Translations under genes and position numbers: made by a program
Notes under the pieces: model-generated
Databases searched by the model: none
The model's input: the letters and a program-made list of their open reading frames with translations, nothing else
What the model was told of the DNA's origin: nothing
In this document: piece by piece, positions 41,395-50,900 of the stretch
How positions within the stretch are numbered: the stretch's first letter is position 1
Layout: each line of letters starts with the position of its first letter
Origin: Streptomyces bottropensis ATCC 25435
GTDB taxonomy: Bacteria; Actinomycetota; Actinomycetes; Streptomycetales; Streptomycetaceae
Assembly: GCF_000383595.1 (NCBI RefSeq)
Contig: NZ_KB911581.1
Coordinates: 8,019,519 to 8,083,518, forward strand
DNA length: 64,000 bases
Direction of reading: 5' to 3'

Positions 41395-42936
41395 TCAGCC
41401 GCGTACCTGTCCCAGCCATTGCAGCGTGCGCCGGACCTCGCCCGCGAGCGGATGGGCGGGCCCGCGCAGCCGTTCGACGTCGACCAGCAGGCGGCCCAGG
41501 GTCTCGTGGGCGGCGCCCCGGTCACCGAGGGCGAGGAGCAGGTGGCCTATGCGGCGGCGGACGTCGAGGGCGAGTTCGGGGTCGCCGCCGACGTACTGGT
41601 TCTCGTAGTACGGCAGCAGGGAGCGGTACTCGGCGAGGGCCGCGGCCGGTTCGCCGAGCTGTTCGAGGCACTGGGCGGAGTCGTAGCGCCAGCGCAGTGC
41701 CTGGGGGTCGGCCTGGCCGGCCTCGGTGGCCCGCTCGTCGGCGAGGCGGCGCAGCTCGGGCAGGGCGCGGCGGTACTGCCCGTCGTCCATCAGGGTGGCC
41801 GCGTACTGCTTGCGCAGGGTGCGGACGACGGGTGAGTGCTCGCCGTGCTGGGCGGCGGCGGCCGGGAGGATCGCGCCGAGGATGTCGACGGCCTGGGTGA
41901 TGCGGCCCTCGCCGAGCAGCCGCTTGACCTCGTCGACGGCCCCCGCCACGTCGGGCTTGTCGGCCGCGGGCGCGGGGTCGGGCGCGGCGGACGGCTGCGT
42001 CGCGGGGATCCGGGCGCGGTCCGGCCAGGGGGCGTGCGGGCGCAGGAAGGGGCGCGTGGGGTCGAGCGGGGAGCCGGTGGGCATACCGCGCGCGGGGAGC
42101 AGCGGGAGGAGCTGTTCGTACGTCTCCTGCGCGGAGGACGGGCGGTGCTGCGGGTCCTTGGAGAGCAGCCGCAGGACCAGGGCCTCCAGGGACTCGGGGA
42201 CCTCGGGGCGCAGTCGGCGGACGGGTACCGGCGGCTCGTAGAGGTGGCGGTGCAGGACACCGAGGGCCGTGGAGCCGGTGAACGGGACGTTCCCGCTGAG
42301 CAGTTCGTGTATCAGCACACCGAGGGCGTACAGGTCGGTGTAGGGGCCGACCGCGCCGCCCATGGCCTGTTCGGGGGCCATGTACGCGGGGCTGCCGATG
42401 GGCGAGCCGGTGTGGGTCAGGCGGGTGGTGTCGGTGTCCATCACGGAGGCGACGCCGAGGTCGAGGACGGTGACCGTGCCGTCCTGCTTGACCATGACGT
42501 TCCGCGGCTTGAGGTCACGGTGGATGATCGGCACCGCGTGCACGGCGGAGAGCACGGCGCACAGCTGGGCGGCGACCGAGACGGTCCACTGCCACGGGTA
42601 GGGGTCGTGCTCCGCGAGATGGTCGGCGAGGTCGGCCCCGTCGACGTACTGCATGACGAGGAACAGCTCCTCGTCCTCGCTGCCCGCGTCGTGCACGGTC
42701 ACCAGGCCGGGGTGGTCGACCTGGGCCGTCACCCGGCACTCGCGCACGAAGCGGCGGCGCAGCTCGTCGGCCTCCTGGCCCGCGACCTTGTCCGGGCGCA
42801 GCAGCTTGACCGCCACGCGCCGGTCGAGGCGCTGGTCGTACGCCGTCCACACCTGGCCCATGCCGCCCTGGCCGATGAGCGTGGACAGTTCGTAGCGGCC
42901 GGTGATCAGGCGGCCGGTGCCCTTCCCCAAGGTCAC
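41395..42936 (-). CDS. Soluble Ser/Thr protein kinase with TPR-like C-terminus
   Basis: The 513-residue kinase has the glycine loop GQGGMGQVW, VAVKLL with the ATP lysine, catalytic HRDLKPRN, a DLG variant of DFG (LDLGVAS), and the APE motif (YMAPEQ). Residues about 300-510 lack a transmembrane segment and PASTA domains. They form helix pairs (VVRTLRKQYAATLMDDGQYRRALPELRRL...) typical of tetratricopeptide-like repeats. It should be cytoplasmic. GTG overlaps the upstream stop as GTGA and is preceded by AAGGAG, so it is coupled to the membrane protein at 42933. Confidence 0.9.
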   Translation of the reverse strand: MTLGKGTGRLITGRYELSTLIGQGGMGQVWTAYDQRLDRRVAVKLLRPDKVAGQEADELRRRFVRECRVTAQVDHPGLVTVHDAGSEDEELFLVMQYVDGADLADHLAEHDPYPWQWTVSVAAQLCAVLSAVHAVPIIHRDLKPRNVMVKQDGTVTVLDLGVASVMDTDTTRLTHTGSPIGSPAYMAPEQAMGGAVGPYTDLYALGVLIHELLSGNVPFTGSTALGVLHRHLYEPPVPVRRLRPEVPESLEALVLRLLSKDPQHRPSSAQETYEQLLPLLPARGMPTGSPLDPTRPFLRPHAPWPDRARIPATQPSAAPDPAPAADKPDVAGAVDEVKRLLGEGRITQAVDILGAILPAAAAQHGEHSPVVRTLRKQYAATLMDDGQYRRALPELRRLADERATEAGQADPQALRWRYDSAQCLEQLGEPAAALAEYRSLLPYYENQYVGGDPELALDVRRRIGHLLLALGDRGAAHETLGRLLVDVERLRGPAHPLAGEVRRTLQWLGQVRG

Positions 42937-43538
42937 CGGTCTCCTTCGTGATTGCGGAGATAGTCACTGAGCTCGTCCAGCTCGGCGCGCACCTGGTCGA
43001 TGCGGGCGGGGCCCGGCCGCTGCGGCTCCGGCTCGGGCCGGAGCGGGGGCTGCGGAGGCTGATGCTGGACGGGCGGCTGCGCGACCGGCGGTGCGGGGAT
43101 GTAGGGCTGCGGGACCTGGACCGGCGGGTAGCTGTACCCGCTCTGCTGCGAGTACGCCGTGGTCTGGGCGTACGGCGACGAGAGGGCCGTCCGAGCACGG
43201 TTGGAGTGGGTTATGTCCGCGTACAGGTAGTACGCGACGATCGCCACGAGACCGCCGAAGAGCATGCCCATGCCGACGTCGCCGCGCCAGGTGGTGAACT
43301 CCTCCTCGCCCGGGTCGGTGCCGATGATGTACAGCGTCGCGATGATGTGGACGAGCGCCAGGGCGAACAGCCACCAGTCGCGGGGCCTGCGGGTCACCGA
43401 GGCGAGCCGCAGCAGGCACGCCCAGGCGAGCAGGCCACAGCTCATGACCGCGACCACCACGAAGATCACACGGAGTGTGACCTGGCCCCCCTGGTCGGGG
43501 CCGGGGGGCGGTGTCGGCGCATAGCCGTGGCCTTGCAT
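42933..43538 (-). CDS. Membrane protein coupled to the kinase gene
   Basis: The 201-residue product has three or four transmembrane helices: LRVIFVVVAVMSCGLLAWA, DWWLFALALVHIIATLYII and VGMGMLFGGLVAIVAYYLYA. A Pro/Gln-rich cytoplasmic tail (VQVPQPYIPAPPVAQPPVQHQPP) and a short C-terminal helix follow. The four-base overlap with the kinase suggests it is a partner or substrate. No named family was recognised. Confidence 0.75.
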   Translation of the reverse strand: MQGHGYAPTPPPGPDQGGQVTLRVIFVVVAVMSCGLLAWACLLRLASVTRRPRDWWLFALALVHIIATLYIIGTDPGEEEFTTWRGDVGMGMLFGGLVAIVAYYLYADITHSNRARTALSSPYAQTTAYSQQSGYSYPPVQVPQPYIPAPPVAQPPVQHQPPQPPLRPEPEPQRPGPARIDQVRAELDELSDYLRNHEGDR

Positions 43539-43729
43539 GGCTGCTCCTGAGGGCCTGGCGAGAGTTGACGTGCGATGTCGTCCCGAGGGTATCGGTCGTT
43601 GACGACAAGAGGTCCAGGGTTGTGGACAACCGTTGTAGTACCGCAGTGCTGGTCACGCCGCCGTGGGCGGAGCGGTTCCGTCCGGTAAGGCTGATCGTAG
43701 AGGGAGTTGGCCGGGCCGGGCCGGGCGCC

Positions 43730-43749
43730 CGCGGGTCCGCGGACCCGCG
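43730..43749. terminator. Palindromic hairpin after the DNA methylase gene
   Basis: CGCGGGTCCGCGGACCCGCG is a 20-bp perfect palindrome starting eight bases downstream of the methylase stop. It fits a terminator without T-tract. Confidence 0.55.
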
Positions 43750-43757
43750 GCGCGGGT

Positions 43758-45785
43758 TCAGTCCGGGGCGACGGAGCCGTCCGTCAGTCCGTCGTACATG
43801 CCCCGGACCAGGCGTTCGCCGAGGCGGCCGGCCTGGCGGAGGGCGTCCTCGAAGGCGGCGAGGGCGCGGAAGCGTTCGCCGTAGCGGCGCTGCTGGTCCA
43901 GCGGGAGCCGGGGCAGTTGGAGGCGGCGCACGTCGAGACGGGTCGCGGTGGAGGCGTAGCTGCTGGCCTGGCGGCTGTTGGCGGTGCCGCGCAGGAAACC
44001 GGCGACGAACCACGCGTCGAGCGCGGCCCGGTCGGGGCGCAGCAGGGTGAGGTTGCGGCCGAGGGCGGCGCCCGCGGTCGCCTCGTCGATCACCCGCGCG
44101 ACCCCGCCGCCGCCGAGGACGGGGACGACGATGTCACCGGGCTCCACGAGCACGGGGTCCTCGCCCGACTCGGGCAGGGTGCCCGAGGGTGCCGTGCCGG
44201 CCAGGACGTCGTGGTCGGTGAGCACGCGCGCGTGGGGGCCGCTTCCGCCGGTACGCAGCACCAGGGCTCCCCCGCGCGCGAGTTCACCGACCGTGGTGAG
44301 CGGCCAGCGCGCCGGCCCCGCCTGCCCGGCGGGCGGGGGCGTGAGGTCGGCGGTCAGACGGAGGGTCTCGCCGAGGCGGTCGCGTACGGCGGTCAGCTGC
44401 TCGGCGCCGCCCCCCGCGGCCGGGGGCGGCAGATGCCGGGCGGGGGCCAGGTCCACGTCGTCGTCGAGCAGTTCGATGACCGGCAGCGAGCGGCTGAGCC
44501 CCGGCCGTTCCGTCACCTCGCCGGTCCGGTCGAAGGGCCGCCAGGCGTCGAGCACGGCGGCACGGACCCCCGCCCAGTCGAATCCGCTCCGCCCCTCGTG
44601 GACGAGCCGCCCGGTGTCGACGAGCAGCAACTGGGGCGGCACGGACGCCCTGCCGGGCCTGCGCAGCACCCACAGGTGCAGCGGGATGTTGTACGGGGGT
44701 GCCGCGCCGACCGGCAGGGCGATGACGGCGCGCAGGGCGCCCCGGCGCAACAGGTCGGCGCGGATACGGCGCCCGGAGCGGCGGCTCGCGACGGCCGGCG
44801 GCATCAGCAGCACGGCGGTGCCGCCGTCCTCCAGGCGCGCCAGGGCGTGCTGCACCCAGGCGAGTTCGGATTCCGTACGGGCCGGGAAGCCGTACTCCCA
44901 GCGGGGGTCGTAGGCCAGTTCGTCGTGGCCCCAGTTGCGCTCGTTGAACGGCGGGTGGCACAGGACGGCCTCGGCCCTGAGCCGCTCGTGGGCGTCCGCG
45001 CGGAGGCTGTCGCCCCGGGCGGTACGGACCGTGCTCCCGGTCTTCAGGGCGAGGCGCAGCGCGGTGAGGGCGGCCAGTTCGCGGGAGCTGTCCTGGCCGT
45101 ACAGCTCCTGGCCGGGGCGGGCGGGGACGGCGTGCAGGAGCGCGCCGGTGCCGCAGGCCGGGTCGAGCACCGAGCGGGCGGGCCCGGCGAGTTCGGCCAT
45201 CAGCTCGGCGAGGTCGCCCGGAGTGAGCGTGTACTGGCGCGGGTTGGCGTCGAGGTGCCGGGCGAGCAGGAACTCGAAGGTCTGCCGCGCCCCCAGATCG
45301 GCCGCCAGTTCGGTGGCGCCGCGCAGCAGCGGGATCGAGGGCAGCAACCCGGCGGGTGTCGGCCGGAGTACGGCGCTCTCGCGGGCGGCACCGAGGCGGG
45401 GGGCGAGGACCTGCCACAGCGGATCGGACAGGTCGCGGGCCAGCTGCGCGTCGTCGGGGCAGGCGCTCGACTCCAGCCAGGTCAGGGGCCGTTCGTGGAG
45501 GTACAGCAGGGCGCAGCCCACGTGCACCAGCGCGGCGACAGGGCCCTCCGGGTGCCCGGTGACCTGCTGCCAGACACGCTCCTTCAGGGGGACCTCGGCG
45601 AGCTTGCCCTGGTGGCGCAGCCATCTCTCGACCTCCCCGAGCGCGAAGGCCGGACTGGTCTCGGTGCCGCCGACCGGTTTGGGGAAGTCGGCATGCCGTC
45701 GGCGCCAGTTGCTGACGGCGGCACGACCCACGCCGGCGAGCCGCGCGATGTCCGCGGCGGTGACCTCTGTCCCGTTCCCCTGCAC
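43758..45785 (-). CDS. Orphan N6-adenine DNA methylase-like protein with HTH and target-recognition-like domains
   Basis: The 675-residue protein has a DNA-binding helix-turn-helix at residues about 8-50 (VTAADIARLAGVGRAAVSNWRRR). A HsdM-like methyltransferase core follows with SAM motif I DPACGTGALLHA (D208). A C-terminal segment (TTVGELARGGALVLR, VLAGTAPSGTLPE, DIVVPVLGGGGVARVIDE) resembles a type I target-recognition half. Motif IV, normally NPPF/Y, reads HPPF (H277), so catalysis may be lost or altered. No restriction subunit is nearby. GTG start with GAGGGGAG upstream. A regulatory role in place of restriction-modification is possible. Confidence 0.8.
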   Translation of the reverse strand: MQGNGTEVTAADIARLAGVGRAAVSNWRRRHADFPKPVGGTETSPAFALGEVERWLRHQGKLAEVPLKERVWQQVTGHPEGPVAALVHVGCALLYLHERPLTWLESSACPDDAQLARDLSDPLWQVLAPRLGAARESAVLRPTPAGLLPSIPLLRGATELAADLGARQTFEFLLARHLDANPRQYTLTPGDLAELMAELAGPARSVLDPACGTGALLHAVPARPGQELYGQDSSRELAALTALRLALKTGSTVRTARGDSLRADAHERLRAEAVLCHPPFNERNWGHDELAYDPRWEYGFPARTESELAWVQHALARLEDGGTAVLLMPPAVASRRSGRRIRADLLRRGALRAVIALPVGAAPPYNIPLHLWVLRRPGRASVPPQLLLVDTGRLVHEGRSGFDWAGVRAAVLDAWRPFDRTGEVTERPGLSRSLPVIELLDDDVDLAPARHLPPPAAGGGAEQLTAVRDRLGETLRLTADLTPPPAGQAGPARWPLTTVGELARGGALVLRTGGSGPHARVLTDHDVLAGTAPSGTLPESGEDPVLVEPGDIVVPVLGGGGVARVIDEATAGAALGRNLTLLRPDRAALDAWFVAGFLRGTANSRQASSYASTATRLDVRRLQLPRLPLDQQRRYGERFRALAAFEDALRQAGRLGERLVRGMYDGLTDGSVAPD

Positions 45786-45877
45786 GCGCCCGGCTCCCCT
45801 CGTACCTGGTTGTGTGACGTCGAGCATACCGACGCACGCAAGATCTACCCCTTCACGCCGTGTACACGCACAATCTC

Positions 45878-45901
45878 GTGAACCGTGTTGACTCGGTTCA
45901 C
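45878..45901. promoter_or_regulatory. Perfect inverted-repeat operator candidate
   Basis: GTGAACCG (45878-45885) and CGGTTCAC (45894-45901) are exact inverted arms with 8 bp between. The element overlaps the -35 box of the promoter at 45888-45916 and sits about 95 bases upstream of the methylase start. The binder is unknown. The HTH of the methylase is one candidate. Confidence 0.6.
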
Positions 45902-45916
45902 AAGCTCTGCTGTGAT
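45888..45916 (+). promoter_or_regulatory. Predicted promoter
   Basis: TTGACT (45888-45893) and TGTGAT (45911-45916) are 17 bases apart. The promoter would serve the small gene at 46005 and the lipoprotein at 46247. Confidence 0.55.
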
Positions 45917-46004
45917 TGACCCATCGAACGACGGGCCACCCGATCCGGGTGGTCACACGTCGGCCGCAACTGTCGTACACGTACACCGGGGGGAGAAGCA
46001 CGCC

Positions 46005-46151
46005 ATGGACAAAGACGGTGACCTCACCGTGGACGGCGACGGCCCCGCCCGCCTCGACTCCCCGGCCCACGCCGGCCGGAAGCCCGACGAGCGAGGCCGC
46101 GTCACGGATGACGAATCCGCGGGCGACGTACTCGACACCCGCGCGCGCTGA
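46005..46151 (+). CDS. Possible 48-residue acidic protein
   Basis: The ATG has GGGGGGAGAA about seven bases upstream. The peptide (MDKDGDLTVDGDGPARLDSP...) is hydrophilic and rich in Asp, Arg and Gly. It lies between a promoter and the lipoprotein gene on the same strand. Evidence is the ribosome site and position only. No family was recognised. Confidence 0.4.
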   Translation: MDKDGDLTVDGDGPARLDSPAHAGRKPDERGRVTDDESAGDVLDTRAR

Positions 46152-46246
46152 CGCCACCGTCCAGCGCTCGCCACACCGCTCTCGGACCGGCGCCACACCA
46201 CCGCTCGTTCCACGCACCACACATCGATTCCCAGGGGGGAACTCCC

Positions 46247-46981
46247 ATGCGTCGCACCGCACTCGCCGCTGTCTGCATCGCCGCCGCGGCCACCTTCTCG
46301 CTCACCGGCTGCATGTCCGAGGACAAGGCCGACGGCCCCTTCGCCGGGCTGTCCGGCGGCGAGATCGCCGACAAGGCCGTGAAGGCCACCTCCGGCGCCG
46401 AATCGCTCCGGATGAAGGGCGAGATCGAGGACGAGTCCGCCGGCGGCACGGTCCAGATGGACATGGCGATGAACAAGAAGGGTGACTGCGCCGGCACCAT
46501 GAGCATGGGCGGCGAGGGCCAGGCCGAACTGATCAAGGTCGGCGACACCCTCTACATGAAGTACGACGAGGCCTTCCTGCGCGCCCAGTCGAAGGACTCC
46601 TCCAAGGAGGAGGCCGACATGGTCGTCGACATGCTCGCCGACAAGTGGACCAAGACGTCCGCGGCCGGCGAGGACTCCAAGGACATGGCGAGCTTCTGCG
46701 ACCTCGACACCGTCCTCGCCGACTTCGAGGACGTCGACTCCAACGCCACGCGCGGCAAGACCTCCGAGGTCGAAGGCACCCCCGCGATCGTCCTCGACGA
46801 GAAGGACGGCAAGGACCGCTACACCCTGTACGTCGCCACCGAGGGTGAGCCGTACCTCCTGCGGGTCGTCAGCAAGTCCGCCAAGGAGCCCGGCGACCTG
46901 GTCTTCACCGACTACGACAAGCCCGTCCCGGCCAAGGCCCCCAAGGGCAAGGTCATCGACATGGACAAGGACTTCGGCTGA
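46247..46981 (+). CDS. LppX/LprG-like lipoprotein
   Basis: The 244-residue lipoprotein has a signal peptide with lipobox LTGC (Cys about 22). The mature domain contains SGAESLRMKGEI, GGTVQMDMAMNKKGDCAGTM, LYMKYDEAFL and GTPAIVLDEKDGKDRYTLYVATEGEPYLLRV. This beta-rich pattern is that of LppX/LprAFG-type lipid-binding lipoproteins of actinobacteria. AGGGGGGAA precedes the ATG. Ligand unknown. Confidence 0.75.
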   Translation: MRRTALAAVCIAAAATFSLTGCMSEDKADGPFAGLSGGEIADKAVKATSGAESLRMKGEIEDESAGGTVQMDMAMNKKGDCAGTMSMGGEGQAELIKVGDTLYMKYDEAFLRAQSKDSSKEEADMVVDMLADKWTKTSAAGEDSKDMASFCDLDTVLADFEDVDSNATRGKTSEVEGTPAIVLDEKDGKDRYTLYVATEGEPYLLRVVSKSAKEPGDLVFTDYDKPVPAKAPKGKVIDMDKDFG

Positions 46982-47014
46982 CGCGCCGCGCCGCCCGGCG
47001 GCACCCCGACGGCC

Positions 47015-47737
47015 TCAGTCCGCGTGGAAGCGGGCCGGGGCCTTCGTCGGGTTGCCGCCGGTGGGGAGCTGCTGTTCCGGACAGGTGGTCAGGACACGCT
47101 TCATGGCGGCCTGTTCGGCGGAGGTGACCCAGAGGCCGTACTTCGTCTTCACGGCGACCTGGGCGGCCACGTAGGTGCAGCGGTAGGCCTTGTTCGGCGG
47201 GAGCCAGGTGGCCGTGTCACCGTCGCCCTTGCCGCGGTTGGTGCCGGAGTCGACCGCGAGCAGGTTGAGCGGGTCGTTGGCCAGGGCTATGCGCTTGCTG
47301 TCGTCCCACTGCTGGGCGCCCTTCTGCCAGGCGTCGGAGAGGGCCACCATGTGGTCCACGTCGATCTTGCTGCGGCCCCGTACGTACGGCACGTCCTTCC
47401 CCGTGTACGGGTCCGGGTCGAGCACACCGGAGACCACCGTGCAGTCCCCGTCCCGGAACTTCACGTCGTCCAGGTCGCGCTTGAGTATGTCGTCGCGGGT
47501 GTCGCAGCTGTTGGAGTCCGTGTCGGCCCACGCGCTGCCGAACTCGCCGCGGTCGTAGTTGTTCTTGGGCGCCCGCCCCTTGACGGTCAGCGCCTCCGCG
47601 GCGGCGTACGCCGCGCCCCCGCCGCCTGCCGGGTTCTCCTGCGGTCCGGCAGAGCCGCCCGTGCTGTCCAGTTCACAGCCGGTCGCGGCGACCAGCACCA
47701 GAGCGACGGCGGCGACCCCACCCCTCAGACGCACCAC
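47015..47737 (-). CDS. Secreted HNH-family nuclease (DUF1524-like)
   Basis: The 240-residue protein has a short lipobox-type signal (VLVAATGC). The domain shows the His-Asn metal-finger pattern: KIDVDHMVALSDAWQKGAQQW, DPLNLLAVDSGTNRGKGDGDTATWLPP, and KAYRCTYV, with paired cysteines (NSCDTRDD, DCTVVSG). Such proteins are exported DNases or RNases. Two adjacent GTG codons (47737 and 47734) are equally good starts. It is convergent with the lipoprotein gene, with a 33-base gap. Confidence 0.85.
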   Translation of the reverse strand: MVRLRGGVAAVALVLVAATGCELDSTGGSAGPQENPAGGGGAAYAAAEALTVKGRAPKNNYDRGEFGSAWADTDSNSCDTRDDILKRDLDDVKFRDGDCTVVSGVLDPDPYTGKDVPYVRGRSKIDVDHMVALSDAWQKGAQQWDDSKRIALANDPLNLLAVDSGTNRGKGDGDTATWLPPNKAYRCTYVAAQVAVKTKYGLWVTSAEQAAMKRVLTTCPEQQLPTGGNPTKAPARFHAD

Positions 47738-47837
47738 GCGACACCCCTCTCCTTCGTCTGCAGCCGTTCGGCGGTCCCGCTCGGGGTTCCCCGTCCTGCC
47801 TGCTCAACACCGTAGCGGCCGCCGGGAACACGACGAC

Positions 47838-47875
47838 AGCGGCCCCGGCGGCACCCTCTGCCGCGCCGGGCCGCT
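47838..47875 (-). terminator. Terminator hairpin after mfd
   Basis: AGCGGCCCCGGCGGCA (47838-47853) and TGCCGCGCCGGGCCGCT (47859-47875) form a long stem with one bulge and a short loop, about 30 bases downstream of the mfd stop. Confidence 0.6.
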
Positions 47876-47909
47876 ACGCCACTACGCCACTACGCCACTA
47901 CGCCACTAC
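47873..47909. repeat. Octamer tandem repeat at the mfd stop
   Basis: The unit CTACGCCA is repeated about four and a half times without error, ending at the CTA that is the reverse complement of the mfd stop codon. Such perfect short repeats are prone to slippage. Confidence 0.85.
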
Positions 47910-50900
47910 GACCCGAGGATCGAAGCCAGGAACTCCCCGGTCCACCCCAGCAGATCCCGCCCGACCAACGGCTTCCCGCCGACCTTCGCCGTCTTCGGGC
48001 GGGGCACCAGCACCTGGTGGGCGGCCGGCTTGATGACCGTGCCCGGGTACAGGCGCTTGAGGCGGAGCTCCTGGGACTCCCGCAGTTCCACCGGCGCGAA
48101 GCGGATGTTGGTGCCCTGCAGCACGATCTCGCCCACCCCGCAGGCCCGGGCGAGCATGCGCAGCCCGGCGACGAGCAGCAGGTTCTCCACCGGCTCCGGC
48201 AACTTGCCGTAGCGGTCGACGAGCTCCTCGCGCACGGCCGCGATGTCGGCCTCGGTGTTGACCGAGGCGATCGCCCGGTACGCCTGCAGCCGCAGCCGCT
48301 CGCCCGGCGCGTAGTCGTGCGGGACGTGCGCGTCGACCGGCAGCTCGACCTTCACCTCGAGCGGCGGCTCCTCCTCGATCCCGCCGCTCTCCAGCTGGCG
48401 CCGGTAGTCCGCGACGGCCTCGCCGACCATCCGCACGTACAGGTCGAAGCCGACGCCCGCGATGTGGCCGGACTGTTCGCCGCCCAGCAGGTTGCCCGCG
48501 CCCCGGATCTCCAGGTCCTTCATCGCCACGTACATGCCCGCGCCCATCTCCGTGTGCTGGGCGATGGTGGCGAGGCGCTCGTGGGCGGTCTCCGTCAGCG
48601 GCTTCTCGGGCGGGTAGAGGAAGTACGCGTAGCCGCGTTCCCGGCCTCGGCCGACCCGGCCCCTGAGCTGGTGCAGCTGCGACAGGCCGAAGGTGTCCCC
48701 CCGCTCCACGATCAGGGTGTTCGCGTTGGAGATGTCGATGCCCGACTCCACGATCGTCGTGGAGACGAGGACGTCGAACTTCTTCTCCCAGAAGTCGACG
48801 ACGACCTGCTCCAGGGCCTGTTCCGACATCTGTCCGTGGGCCGTCGCGATCCGCGCCTCGGGGACGATCTCGCGCAGCCGGGCCGCCGCGCGGTCGATGG
48901 ACTCCACCCGGTTGTGGATGTAGAAGACCTGGCCCTCGCGCAGCAGTTCGCGTCGGACGGCCGCGCCGATCTGCTTCTCCTCGTACGGGCCGACGAAGGT
49001 GAGCACCGGGTGGCGCTCCTCCGGCGGTGTGGTGATCGTCGACATCTCGCGGATGCCGGTGACCGCCATCTCCAGGGTGCGCGGGATCGGGGTCGCCGAC
49101 ATCGTCAGCACGTCCACGTTCGCGCGCAGCTTCTTCAGCTGCTCCTTGTGCTCGACGCCGAAGCGCTGCTCCTCGTCGACGATGACCAGACCCAGGTCCT
49201 TGAATTTGGTCTCGGCGGAGAAGAGGCGGTGGGTGCCGATGACGATGTCGACCGCGCCCTCGCGCAGCCCCTCCAGGGTGCCCTTGGCCTCGGTGTCCGT
49301 CTGGAAGCGGGACAGGGCCCGCACGTTGACCGGGAACTGCGAGTACCGCTCGCTGAACGTGCCGAAGTGCTGCTGCACCAGGAGGGTCGTGGGCACGAGC
49401 ACGGCGACCTGCTTGCCGTCCTGGACGGCCTTGAAGGCGGCCCGGACCGCGATCTCCGTCTTGCCGTAGCCGACGTCGCCGCAGATCAGGCGGTCCATGG
49501 GGACCGTCTTCTCCATGTCCTCCTTGACCTCGGCGATCGTCGTCAGCTGGTCGGGCGTCTCCGCGTACGGGAAGGCGTCCTCCAGTTCACGCTGCCACGG
49601 GGTGTCCGCCCCGAACGCGTGGCCGGGCGCCGCCATCCGGGCGCTGTAGAGCTTGATGAGGTCGGCGGCGATCTCCTTGACCGCCTTCTTCGCGCGCGCC
49701 TTCGTCTTCGTCCAGTCTGCGCCGCCGAGGCGGTGCAGGGTCGGGGCCTCGCCACCGACGTACTTGGTGATCTGTTCGAGCTGGTCGGTGGGGATGTAGA
49801 GGCGGTCGCCGGGCTGGCCGCGCTTGGCGGGGGCGTACTCGACGACCAGGTACTCGCGGGTCGCGCCCTGCACGGTCCGCTGGACCATCTCGATGTAGCG
49901 GCCGACGCCGTGCTGCTCGTGGACGATGTAGTCGCCCGCCTCCAGGGTGAGCGGGTCGATGGTCTTGCGGCGGCGGGCGGGCATCCGGGCGCCGTCCTTG
50001 CCGGCCGCCTTCTGGCCGGTGAGGTCGGTCTCGGTGAGGACCGCGAGCTTGAGGACGGGGTCGATGAAGCCGTAGTCGATCGAGCCGCAGGCGACATGCA
50101 CGACCGAGGGGGCGATCCGGCCCAGCTCGGCCTCCAGCCGGGCCGGGATGCCCTCGCCGCCGAGCACCTCGACCGTGCGGGCGGCCGGGCCGTGGGCCTC
50201 GGTCACGAACACCGTGCGCCAGCCGTCGGCGAGCCAGCCCTTGGTGTCCGCGAGCGCCTTGGCGGTGTCGCCGCGGTAGGTCTCGGGGGCGTGCATGCCG
50301 AGCTTGAGGGTGTCCGCCTCCAGCTCCTCGTCGGCCGCGAACGGCGACACCGACCACCACATCATGTCCAGCTCACGGGCCCGGTCGCGGACGTCCGCGA
50401 GGGACCGCAGGGAGGCCGCGCCGACGTCGATCGGCGCCTCGCCGCCACCGGCGGTCGCCGCCCAGGACGCCTGGAGGAACTCCTGCGAGGTGGCCACCAG
50501 GTCGGCCGCCCGCGTCCGCACCCGCTCCGGGTCGCACACGATGGCCATCGAGCCCTTCGGCAGGACGTCGATCAGCAGTTCCATGTCGTCGACGAGGACC
50601 GGAGCAAGGGATTCCATGCCCTCGACCGCGATGCCCTCGGCGATCTTGTTGAGGAGTTCGCCCAGCTCCGGGTGGCGCTCGGCCAGCACCCGCGCCCGCT
50701 CCCGGACCTCGTCCGTCAGCAGCAGCTCACGGCACGGCGGCGCCCACAGACCGTGCTCGGCGACCTCCAGGGAGCGCTGGTCGGCGACCTTGAAGTACCG
50801 GATCTCCTCGACGTCGTCGCCCCAGAACTCCACCCGCAGGGGGTGCTCCTCGGTCGGCGGGAAGACGTCCAGGATGCCGCCGCGTACGGCGAACTCGCCG

